From contig NW_019774981.1 in the NCBI RefSeq assembly GCF_001039355.2, positions 390,070-454,069 of the forward strand: 64,000 nt of DNA, given 5' to 3'. Made by a program: the position numbers and the translations under genes. Positions within the stretch are counted from its first letter, which is position 1; each line of letters opens with the position of its first letter. The notes below the pieces were generated by a model. The model searched no databases. It was not told the origin of the DNA and saw nothing but the letters and a program-made list of their open reading frames with translations. This document shows, piece after piece, positions 11,484 to 21,096 of the stretch. The stretch comes from Lingula anatina. Taxonomy: Eukaryota > Brachiopoda > Lingulata > Lingulida > Lingulidae.

Positions 11484-12185
11484 TGGGGCCGGTTTCACAA
11501 AGCAGTAGTTAGTTAGCGATCGGTAGTTAGCCTCTCGCTAGTTATAGTGCCGTTTCACGAAGCAGTCGCTAGTTCTCTCGCTCGTTATTGTCTCGTTGTT
11601 GCCTTGGATATTTAACGACTGGTCAGACCAGTCGCTAACTCTAGAGTTTCATCATACGCATGCGTAATGAGTGAAATAAAAAGGTTGCTTAGTTACCGTT
11701 GTCTGTCGTTTGTCTTTGTATCCAATATGGCGGCTACTTTTCTTGCTATCCGTACCGCCAGACGGCAACGTAGACTACGACGTTTTCATGAAAGGCAGAA
11801 TCTATTAGAATATACACACGATGATGCAATTTACGAGAGGTTGCGCCTAGCTGTAACAAAAAGAGCGGCAAAAAGGTGGTGGAGATCCTTTACGACGACC
11901 TCAAAGCAGACGTTCGTATGCATTTTCAGCCACCAAAAATTGGAGAGTTAGTGCTTTCGTAACACTTTTACGCAAGAGTTCCACTTCCGGCAGACGGTTT
12001 CGAGACTACGGTGAGTAACGAGAGAACTAACGACCGAACTTTACGACCGAACTTATAGCGATAAGTTAACGACTGCTTCGTGAAACACCCCTCGAAAATC
12101 GCTAAGTTTGCTCGTTAGCGAGGTAGTTCAGTAGTTAGGCCTAGTTGTTCTAACTAACTACTGATTTGTGAAATCGGCCCCAGGT
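11484..12185 (+). mobile_element. Harbinger-like DNA transposon remnant with terminal inverted repeats
   Basis: The left end CCTGGGGCCGGTTTCACAAA (from ~11483) is matched in inverse by TTTGTGAAATCGGCCCCAGG at ~12164-12183. The arms extend inward with AGTAGTTAGTTAG and further internal inverted blocks around CGTTTCACGAAGCAGTCG. GGGGCC-GTTTCACAAAGC ends are typical of PIF/Harbinger elements. A 95-codon frame at 11667-11951 has the phrase RRFHERQNLLEYTHDDAIYE, which resembles the N-terminal region of Harbinger transposases; no DDE core follows, so the element is non-autonomous. I could not find a clear 3 bp target duplication. Confidence 0.6.
11667..11951 (+). pseudogene. N-terminal fragment of a Harbinger-type transposase
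   Basis: 94 aa, rich in Arg, lying inside the inverted-repeat element. The stretch RQNLLEYTHDDAIYERLRLA has the spacing seen at the start of Harbinger transposases before the catalytic domain. The frame stops without any DDE motif. It could instead be a captured host sequence; judged by context only. Confidence 0.4.
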
Positions 12186-12639
12186 ATCTTCCAGGTTCTG
12201 CTGGGCTTGCATTATTGCTTGTTAATCTTTGAACCCCTAGTGCCCCCTTGCACATTTTTAGATTAATCTGTTCAAAAGGTAACTTATTAATTAATTAAGA
12301 AGTTGAATAACATTTTCTTTTGCTTAAAGACTTCTTGGTACTATACCTCACACCTGTAGGTTAGAATTGGTTTCATAAATTTATGGAAAAGTCTCATTGT
12401 TAATACGGGGTGTGCTACGTTTTGTGATTTTCAGGTTGCTTTGAGGGAATAAAGCCCTGACACCTTTTAGCTTAAAGTTTTCCATGGCCTTTTTAAGTGA
12501 GCCTCAGCTTGTAAATGTGATTCCAAAAAAAAAATATTTTACTATTTCAAGAGTGCTTCCATTTATAGTGAATTTTAGAAATGAATGGGAAATATAAACT
12601 AAAAAAAACTAAATATTTGTTGGACAGTCAATATTTGTT
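12186..12639. other. Spacer, no gene seen
   Basis: AT-rich sequence between the Harbinger-like element and leader cassette 5. No coding or RNA gene recognised. Confidence 0.5.
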
Positions 12640-13150
12640 TTCCTATAGAATTCTCGAGAATGGTATGTAAATATCGAGATCGTGACTTCAATTTACGGCT
12701 GCCAAAGGGGGGAATGGGGCGGGTGTTACCAGTCACGATAAAGACAGTGTGAATAAAATCAAATATCACCGATAACAAATAATAAATCGATTTACAAGAA
12801 TAAACATAATCAAATGATTGCTGATTCACAGCGTCATGGTCAACAAACAAACGTGTCTGGGAAAGTGTGGAATAGATTTCATCGATCACTGATTACGGAT
12901 TTCACCCATCGCCATCCTCCCGTCACCTGGTTCCTTTTTGGGGAAATACATTCTTGTTTGTGATATCAATTATTTACGCATTCGAATTCTTGCCTTTATA
13001 AAGGAGTTGAGATATCAATTCCCGACAGTCTTTTTCGGAGAACTGATCAAAAGGCAATAGGTTCCTGTAGTCCACGGGCAGTTAAGCAACAGCCATAGGC
13101 GTCGACGTAGCATCGTGAAACAAGTTTTAGGGACACTGGTCTACATTTGT
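12640..13150 (+). promoter_or_regulatory. Promoter/leader cassette 5, decayed
   Basis: It starts with the ATTCTCGAGAATGG palindrome (12648). Its later part has TTCGGAGAACTGATCAAAAGGCAATAGG and AGTTTTAGGGACACTGGTCTACATTTGTTATAAG, parallel to cassette 6. Where cassette 6 has a GT donor this copy reads TT (around 13155), so this leader is probably not spliced. Confidence 0.4.
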
Positions 13151-13446
13151 TATAAGTTGAATAAGGGTCATAAACTTTGTGTACGCAAGTACACTGTATA
13201 AGCAGAGCAGTAAAAACAAAAAACATTCTTTTTTGAGCTATAATTACTTATTTGATCATTTGGGAGATTTAAAATATATCACCATATTCACGCCTTTTGA
13301 TATTTCAATTACAGTTCATTATAATCAAGCTAAATCCTGCAGGGAATTCTTAAAAATCTTCATTTGTTCTGAGACAGACTAGAAGGTAAAGATGTAAGGG
13401 ATGGTTATTCCGAAGCTGAAGGGGTGAGGCAGAGGTACGCCCCCAA

Positions 13447-13463
13447 CCCCCCCCCCCCCCCCC
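13447..13463. repeat. Poly-C tract (17 C)
   Basis: Uninterrupted run of C after an AA, preceded by CCCC. G-quadruplex/i-motif capable; also a likely sequencing weak point. Confidence 0.9.
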
Positions 13464-13974
13464 GATCCTCCATAGCTGTGAATAATGGTAGCCTACAGGT
13501 TAAATTTGATAGTTTTCAACTTGTTTAAAATGTGCACCTGAGTAACTTTTTAATGAAGGCTGTCATGTGTTTTACACTGAATCATAAGTCTGTTGATATG
13601 GTTTTGAGCTTATATACTGATCAAAGTCAGGGAGGCATAATGCATATTCATATTACCCACATATCAGCAGAAATTAATAAAGAAAATCAATATAAAACAT
13701 TTATTTACTGTTTTTCATCTGATTTTACATTTCATTTTCATCCTTCTGTTCATATTTATCCTGTATATCCATGAAAACACATATTCAGTACATAGGCTAC
13801 AAGCACTGTTTGTCCCTAGCTTATTGTTTACGTTCGAAGAAAGCTGGAGTTAATGGAACTTACGCGGAAAGGTAAATCAAAATCTAGGTCAAAATATTGT
13901 ACTTTATAAAACCGATCAAAAAAGCAGTCATGTGTTAACAATTAAAGCAAATACAATATTCAATAGACGTTAAA

Positions 13975-14142
13975 AATTTTCGGAGAACTGTACAAAAGCC
14001 AACCAACCTATTTAATCGGTGTCTATGTCAAACCTTAAAGTATACACGGAAAGCTTAAGTCTAGTACAGTCATAGACCTTGCCTTAGCGTCATAAACCAG
14101 TTACAGTTTCAGGGACATTGGTGTGTACTCGTACATTGTAAG
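13975..14142 (+). promoter_or_regulatory. Leader exon (cassette 6) of exonuclease gene 2, donor at 14143
   Basis: This contains TTCGGAGAACTG, AAAAGCCAACCAACC, GACCTTGCCTTAGCGTCATAAACCAGTTAC and GGGACATTGG, matching the leader halves of cassettes 2 and 3. It ends GTAAG|GTAAGA, a strong donor. Splicing to the acceptor at 14903 gives a ~760 bp intron and an untranslated first exon for gene 2. Confidence 0.5.
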
Positions 14143-14510
14143 GTAAGATAGCGTTACAGGATTTGTAATACGAAATATTCTGTTAGGATATTGGTGATAT
14201 TTTACGTTTTTCAAGCTATTTCATTGCTGGACTCCCGTTAATCCATTGATATTGGGAAAGATCTTTACTTGATCGTTGTACATTTGCCTACAGGTAACGA
14301 TATTAAGTTATGGCTACAAAGAAAACAGTAGATTTTATTACGTAAAATTTTGTGAGAGAATTAATTCTTGATACGTAGCTTCCATTTTCGTATAATACTC
14401 TGTACACAAGGTCGTCCCTCTGATATACCAGTACGTGCAGTAATGACGTAGGCCTACATTTAGATCTATCGCATCAAACATAAATTTGCACCTTGCGTCA
14501 TAAGTACAAT

Positions 14511-14760
14511 GATCAGGACTACCCAACTACCAGACTCGGCACATAAGGATCCTGAATTAACCGGTATATCGGACCACACTACTCGTTTTTAATCCCAGAA
14601 CAAATTTTTTAGGACGACCCCGGGCTCATCCTGTCGGTGTTCTGACTGATACTCCGAAATGCGATCTGTCACACACCTTGAAAAGGGGTAGTGTGGTCCG
14701 ATATACCGGTTAATTCAGATCCGTATGTGCCGAGTCTGGTATAGTTTGGTAGGCCTGATG
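14511..14760. repeat. Foldback (inverted-repeat) element in the gene 2 intron
   Basis: The left arm 14511-14583 and right arm 14689-14759 are inverse copies with few mismatches, including CAGACTCGGCACATA... and the inner AACCGGTATATCGGACCACA. The loop is ~105 bp. No transposase lies inside. I read it as a foldback/MITE-type insertion in the presumed intron between leader exon 14142 and coding exon 14904. Confidence 0.8.
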
Positions 14761-14903
14761 ATTTTCCCTTCCGAGATTTAACGAGTTCCCCGGGTAAGCA
14801 ACATTTCCCCTCGATTTTACAACCTTAAATCTTCCTTTCCTGACACTAACTTTCACTCTGCAACAATTTTTCTTGCAATGTTTCTATTTTGTTTCTATTC
14901 CAG

Positions 14904-16007
14904 ATCGACGGGTGATCTCAGAAATCCATGATGTCCAAAAGTAAGGGACCATCGGCCAGTTCACTTGGTGCACGTGGACCGAGGGCACATCGTGCCAAAG
15001 AGTACATGTACACTTTGGTTAACACCAGCGAGCGCTTAGATTCAGCCCTTGAAACCTTGAGAAGCGTGAGTGAAGAAGGTCCGAATCTAGCTGTCGATGG
15101 CGAAGGTGTTAATTATTCCAGAAGAGGAACGCTGTCTTTAATTGTCATCGCAACAAGAGATCACGTTTTCCTGTTTGATATCCTTGAGCTAGGGAAGCGT
15201 GTTTTTGATCGCGGGCTTCGCGAGATTCTGGAGGATCCTACACGTGAAAAGCTGATGTTTGACTGCCGTGAAGATTCTGATATCCTCTGGCATCAGTACC
15301 ACGTGAAACTCGACGGTGTCCTGGATTTGCAGCTTTTGCAAATTATGTTTTGTAATAGAGATAACTCGGATCTCTCGCCGTTTGGTCGAAACAGAGCTGC
15401 CGTAGCACCCTGCGTAAAGGTGCTTAGTTTGTTGCGTTGTCTTGAGCTTTACACCGACGATGTTACGTGTATTGAAATAAAAAAATCTGTTGGCTCAACC
15501 TTCGTGCAATCACCAGAGCAGTGGATGGTCAGACCTATTCCCAGCGACATGATCAATTACGCATGCGTCGACGTATCAACCCTGTTTATTCTCTACGAGA
15601 AAATGAAAATGGGCGATCTAGACATGAGGCGGTTGAAAGTTGCATCAACGTGCTACGTCAGTCTGAAGCGTTCGATAAAAAATCGCCGTTATGACAATTT
15701 TGAGAAAAACGGGTACCTTCCGCTTAATGTAATACCAGAAAAAGGATATGTCAATTTTTCACCCTATCAATCCTCTGAAGGCCCCGAGTGTGTGGGCTGT
15801 CAAAGATGCTTTCCGCGAGAAGCATTCACTAAAACACAGCTTAGAAATGGAGAACAAAAATGCAAAGTTTGCAGGAAGGTGAAATACAATATAGATGTCC
15901 AGAGAAACAAAGAAGAAAACTGCAAAAGTGATAGCTCTGAAGATGATAGCGATACCCCCGAAGATGATACTTCCATTTTGACCTCGGACTATGACTATGA
16001 CTATTAG
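14904..16007 (+). CDS. DEDDy 3'-5' exonuclease with Stc1-like zinc finger and acidic tail, gene 2
   Basis: Coding exon after acceptor CTATTCCAG (14903). Two ATGs stand in tandem at 14928 and 14931; the second matches the start of gene 1, giving 358 aa. The motifs of gene 1 are conserved in register: VDGEG (Asp56, Glu58), FDCREDSDILWHQY (Asp115) and YACVD (Tyr210, Asp214). The zinc finger is C287xxC290...C311xxC314, with the intervening FTKTQLRNGEQKC looking even closer to Stc1 than gene 1. The C-terminal ~35 residues are acidic and end DYDYDY, a feature gene 1 lacks. The copies are ~75% identical in protein, so this is a real paralogue and not an allele. Likely role: RNA 3'-end processing or decay, perhaps tied to small-RNA pathways (inference). 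Confidence 0.85.
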
Positions 16008-16817
16008 GAATAATTGGGATGCAACTTAAGTTTCTTCGGAATATTAATGTTCTTTGGGGGTTTGGCTGTGCCTGTGGGGAAGGGTGATTTTTTTCTTCTT
16101 TATATAAACTCTGCTATCTCCTCCTAGATCATTGGAATGAGGAAGTTGAGATTTTTGGGCTTGTTCTACTGGAGGTTTGGCTATCTCCGGGGGAGGAGGA
16201 TTTTTTAAACGCTGTAATTGCTTTTACATTGTACCTCCACCTAGGCCGTTAATGTAAAAACTTGGAGGTTATTAAGAGTATTGTTATAGTGAGAAATGAC
16301 GACAGCAGTTTGGGAGCTTTAGAACGTTTATTCACCGACTCTCTCTTCATACAACTTCACAAATATTTATACTCAATTTCTCCGTACTGATCACGCACTT
16401 ACTTGTTTTCTTTTCCATTGTCTTTGCGTGATTACAAAATATTTTCCATTCGCATGTTGCAAGTCACCATGCAACATTTCCTTATTAGGTAATCCCTTAG
16501 ATACTTGTTTTCAATTAAAGATATCTAAAATATTATTTGGATTACTCATGCTTGGACCTTATCCAAAACTCAGCTATCATGTGATAAATAGATGATCAAA
16601 ATTATTATATGTTATGAAATTAACCAATCACATTAACTGTTACTGACTTTGACCTTTTCCATCTTTTTCTGACACTAAAAACATGTTCTACACTTGTTGA
16701 CTCTTGGAGAAACTTAACTTACACTCAATAACTCTCTGTCCTTTTACTCTTTTGATTCCGCTTTAATTGTTATCTGTGATTAGTGAAAGTGTAAGTAATT
16801 TGCTTTACAACATATAT
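16008..16817. other. 3' flank of exonuclease gene 2, no gene seen
   Basis: AT-rich, with no recognisable coding content. It begins with two similar ~100 bp phrases (GGGGGTTTGGCTGTGCC and GGAGGTTTGGCTATCTCC), a weak local repeat. Confidence 0.5.
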
Positions 16818-17093
16818 TTTCCCACATAACCTCAATGTCATATGGGGAGAAATGTCCCTGCACGCAATATATAGTAAGCTCGCCACAACCTGTAACCTTG
16901 AAAATACTATTTACGATTTCACAGTACGTTATTCGTGATAAAAGTTATCTTGGCTCTTGCGCGTGCTCAGGGAAGACGGAACTGGTAAAACTACCCCCTC
17001 ATGCCTACCTGTCCTTGTAGCATTATGGCGGGAGTTTGAGAAAACGTTCCTTAAGTCAAAACTAAAGGTATCGCGCTAGCTTGCGCCATTGCA
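16818..17093 (+). repeat. Direct repeat, copy 1 (pairs with 17694-17873)
   Basis: The phrases CCCACATAACCTCA, GTCATATGGGGAGAAATGTC, CGCAATATATAGTAAG and GGTATCGCGCTAGCTTGCGC occur in both copies at ~95% identity, with a ~90 bp indel. The second copy is cut off exactly at the N at 17874, which favours an unmerged contig end over a true duplication. Confidence 0.7.
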
Positions 17094-17693
17094 TCTTGAC
17101 AATTTAAGCGTTTTGTTCATGTACTTTAAGGCAGATCATTTAAATAACAAATCTACAAACACAGTAAGAGCACAAATACAAAATGGCAGCATTTTCGGTT
17201 ACCAGCAATTGAGAATAACGACAATATGAGTACAATACCAAGTACCTGCTAACTGTAACATATCGCCACGGTGAAACAGTTTCAAACCTAAAACGAAGAC
17301 AACAAACAGCTTGGCGAAGCTTTCTATTCCTTATTGTCAACTGTTATCCTCCGTGAGTGCTGCAAACTGGACTTCTCGAACGCAAACATTTACAAAACCT
17401 TCCAAAACGACTGGCCCCAGCGACTCGCAAGGCATACTTGCGCCTTTCCATTGCAACCTTTCCTCTAGTCCTACGAACCCCACGGATTCTACTGCAACCA
17501 AAATTCGCTGGGGCCATACGATCCTAAAATTCGTGCGCCCGGTTGTGACCATGGCTTTAATGGGTGGTACAGTCGCAGAAAACCGCGGCAACAACGGCTC
17601 CATTTTCGAAGAAGCCACACGGAGGATGTAAGGCAACTGTAATGAGACTGTTGGGGTTTTTAACGCGTTAACTTTTCAACCGGCAAACCGATA
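17094..17693. other. Unassigned G+C-richer segment
   Basis: Around 17311-17636 both strands are open for ~100 codons, with many CpG. Neither translation shows a domain I recognise. It may be a promoter or mobile-element fragment. No confident gene. Confidence 0.3.
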
Positions 17694-17873
17694 TTTTCCC
17701 ACATAACCTCAGTGTCATATGGGGAGAAATGTCCCTGCACGCAATATATAGTAAGATCGCCACAGCCTGTAACCTTGAAAATACTATTTATTTTTTCTTG
17801 AAGCGTTATCGAAGGCGTTTGAGAAAACCTTCCTGTAAGTCAAAATTAAAGGTATCGCGCTAGCTTGCGCCAT
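17694..17873 (+). repeat. Direct repeat, copy 2, ending at an N
   Basis: Same sequence as 16818-17093 apart from an indel and scattered substitutions, and terminating at the N (17874). Confidence 0.7.
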
Positions 17874-17879
17874 NTTTCG

Positions 17880-18720
17880 CACACTCTCAATAATAATAAT
17901 CTGAAATGTCTGAAATCATTGAAGTAACAATAAGAATGAATCATAAAGTCATTAATATGTTGTGATCGTATACACACTTCTTATACCAAAAGTTCACTCG
18001 CAAAGATTAATCCGTTATGTTAATTATAGACACGTGTAACAAGTCAAGTCAAATTCAGATTGGATTAAAATTAATCTGCATTGTGATTATATGTTTCGAA
18101 CTGAATATAGAAAAGTGCACAAGCATGTTTAATGCGCCAACATGTACAATATTCGTTCTTGAATAATTTTCTGGGATAACTCATTCTAAAATAACGTTTT
18201 TTGTTTATCATAATGTTTATATTTGTCAAGCCATGCCAATGTTTTGACAGATGTAGTCTGTAGATACAAATACTTAAATGAACTTTTCTAAATTATTATA
18301 GTTATTACTTCACTTCGTAATATGAATGAATCTGTGGTTCTAAGTTTCTTCGGCTTATTAATTTATTTTGTTGCGAAGTTTTATAATCACTACGGTAAAG
18401 TAAGCACTATATCGTTTACGTATACTTCTTTAAGTAAAGCCACTATTAGTACCAATTGCCTGACCTTGACAAACAGACCAAATTTCATCACGAGCAATAA
18501 GCTCTGTATCCCGAATAAATATTTGAGGTGAATCATCTGTAGGAAATATTTCGTCTGCTAGAATAACATCTGCCATACAAGTATAGGTTTGCTCTTAATT
18601 GTCTCTTGCTGTTTGAGCCATGTTTAGCAATCTCAAATGATAACATATCTTTGGCAAAAAAAATGAGAAAAAAATTGTGAATATAACTGAAGAAGAGCTG
18701 ATTCTGAATTTAAAGGTTCA
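17880..18720. other. AT-rich spacer next to the retrotransposon 3' end
   Basis: No gene recognised. The 3' LTR of the Gypsy element should lie here if the element were complete. I found no matching direct repeat on the other side, so no LTR is called. Confidence 0.4.
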
Positions 18721-19941
18721 CTAAATAAACCATTGTGTTTCATTGGTCGTTTTATTGTCATTTGATTTGCTGTCTTGCTCATTATTACTTTCATTCAGCC
18801 TTTCGTATTTATTGTAATCTTTAGGGTCATAATACATTTTCAATCTATTTGCATGAACAGGCGGTTTATGTTCCTTGTGTGTTTTACAATCTCTCAAATA
18901 ATACGTGCACCCTGTTGATAAGATCTTTGTAATGTAATATGGTCCTTTGTATTTAATTTACAATTTAGAACTTAATCCTTTAGGTGTCATTGGAGTATAT
19001 ATCCAAACTCTATCACCTACTTTATAAATCGGTTGCTTTGATTTAAGGTCATACCTTTCTTTATACTGTTTCTGAGTTGCTTCCCTATTCTTTGTTGCAA
19101 TTTCTTTTGCTGTTTCAAGGGTGTCTTTCAATTCTTTAATGTACTGAGGTAGATTTTTATTCTCATGAGATTCAGGTATCAAGTCACTATCTAATGGCGT
19201 ACGCATTTCTCGTCCAAATACTAAATAATAAGGAGAAAACTTTGTGGACTGCGTACAAGGAGTTGCACGTAATGCCATCATTACTCCTGGAAGTATATCA
19301 GGCCAATTAGTTTGATCTTTCTCACAATATGCTCTCAAAGTTTGAGCAATTATTGAATTAGTTCTTTCACAGGCTGTGTTACTTTGTGGATGCCATGCAC
19401 TAGTATGATAGCGCTTTATGTGGAATAATTTACATAACGATTGAATAATTTGAGATAAAAAATTCTTTCCTCGATCAGAAACGAGATATGACGGACAACC
19501 ATATCTTATAAACATTTCTCTGTAAAGAGTCTTGGCTATTTCTCCGGCTTCCTGAGTTTTCAAAGGTATTGCTTCAGCAAAATTAGAAAAAGAACACGTT
19601 ACCAACAAAATGTACTTATATCCTTCTTTTGATTTGATTAAGGGACCTAATATATCCATGTGCATTCTTTCAAACACGCCTGCGATGGGTAAAGGATTCA
19701 AAGGTGCTGGAGCATCTCTGCGTAAATGCTTAACCTTTTGACACACTTCACATGATTTGACGTACTCCATGACGTCTTTGTAAAGTGACTTCCAAAAATA
19801 CTTATTCCTAATGGAGGCAAAAGTTCTATCACAACCTTGATGACCACCGGCTGTTAATGAATCATGATATGCATGTGAAACATCACTCCTTAGTGTTACT
19901 GGAATTGCTAATTGTCTTATTATTCTTATCTTTTCTGGCAT
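18721..19941 (-). pseudogene. Gypsy integrase fragment
   Basis: The open part is 18961-19941 (327 aa). It has an H2C2 zinc-binding N-terminus (HAYH... CEVC), then the DDE core: Asp in MDILGP, Asp in VSDRGKNF, and Glu in ACERTN. After the stop at 18958 the same frame continues for ~79 codons to a TAG at 18721, including a GPYYI and a VHANRLK-like chromo/GPY tail, so the stop is a recent lesion. The first codon has an in-frame stop (TGA) directly before it, so it is not an independent gene. Confidence 0.8.
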
Positions 19942-20213
19942 TCACCGTGTACGAGGTTGATACAGATGATACAAAATATCATCTATCATTACATATTGTT
20001 CTGATTCTGCAATGATTTTACGCGCTTGTTTTAAGTCACTAAGTAACTCATTTTGTTCTAGGTAACGTATTATATCTTGAAACTCAGGGCATTCTATTCG
20101 TGTTGATCTTGTTTTAATTTCTCTTTATCGTTTACATTTGTAACATCAACAACGTTTATGTCATCACATTGACTTAAGTGCTGCTCACTTCTCGATTTGC
20201 TAGTTTGTTTTGG

Positions 20214-20726
20214 TTAATACAGCCTAGCTTGGGTGAAATTTTTATCTTGACACCTGTCAGTATCATCCGCACTTAAGTGACTATCGTTGCTAACGGTTTC
20301 TAAAACATTTACTGGTTCATATTCGCGTCTTGATAGTGCATCAGCTGGGTTTGTTTTTCCAGGTCTGTGAATTATTTCAAAATCTAGGCCTTGTAACTTC
20401 AATGACCATCTAATAGGCCTGCCAGATGTATGTTTCACATTTTGTAGCCACGAAATTGCTTTATTATCTGTATACACTTTAAAGTGGTTGTTGGACAAAT
20501 ATTGTTCAAATTGTTTTATCCCTTCAATTACTGCCAAACATTCTAATTCATGGATTGTGTAGTTCTTTTCAGCGTTGTTTAAAGATCTACCTCCATACGC
20601 AATAACTCTATCATGGTTGTTGTCATTCTTTTGACCTAAAATATAACCTATAGCTGTAGTAGATGCGTCCGTCGTTAGTGTAAACTCGCGCGACATATCT
20701 GGATAAGCCAGTATTGGTGGTGACAT
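20214..20726 (-). pseudogene. Gypsy RNase H fragment, displaced by the 260 bp duplication
   Basis: 170 aa with the TTDAS start, YTIHELECLAVIEG (the Glu of the active site) and VYTDNKA. Its first ~50 residues repeat the end of the upstream pol frame because of the 260 bp duplication. Confidence 0.8.
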
Positions 20727-21096
20727 TAACGCTTCTTTTAGTGTTTGAAATGACGCTTCACATTCAGGACTCCATAAGAATTGTACATCTTTCCTTAAAA
20801 GTTTATTTAAGGGATCTGCTATTTTACTGAAGCCTTGTTTAAAGATCTACCTCCATACGCAATAACTCTATCATGGTTGTTGTCATTCTTTTGACCTAAA
20901 ATATAACCTATAGCTGTAGTAGATGCGTCCGTCGTTAGTGTAAACTCGCGCGACATATCTGGATAAGCCAGTATTGGTGGTGACATTAACGCTTCTTTTA
21001 GTGTTTGAAATGACGCTTCATATTCAGGACTCCATAAGAATTGTACATCTTTCCTTAAAAAATTATTTAAGGGATCTGCTATTTTACTGAAGCCTT
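20577..21096. repeat. 260 bp tandem duplication inside Gypsy pol
   Basis: 20577-20836 and 20837-21096 are almost identical (a few substitutions) with a period of 260 bp. Since 260 is not a multiple of three, the duplication shifts the frame at the RT/RNase H boundary. A sequencing or assembly duplication cannot be excluded, but the copies differ slightly. Confidence 0.9.

Noticed and set aside
16818-17873. Direct repeats as LTRs of the Gypsy element
   Set aside because: They lie on one side of the element only, do not recur near 23.6 kb, and the second is cut by an N. A contig-overlap or duplication reading fits better.
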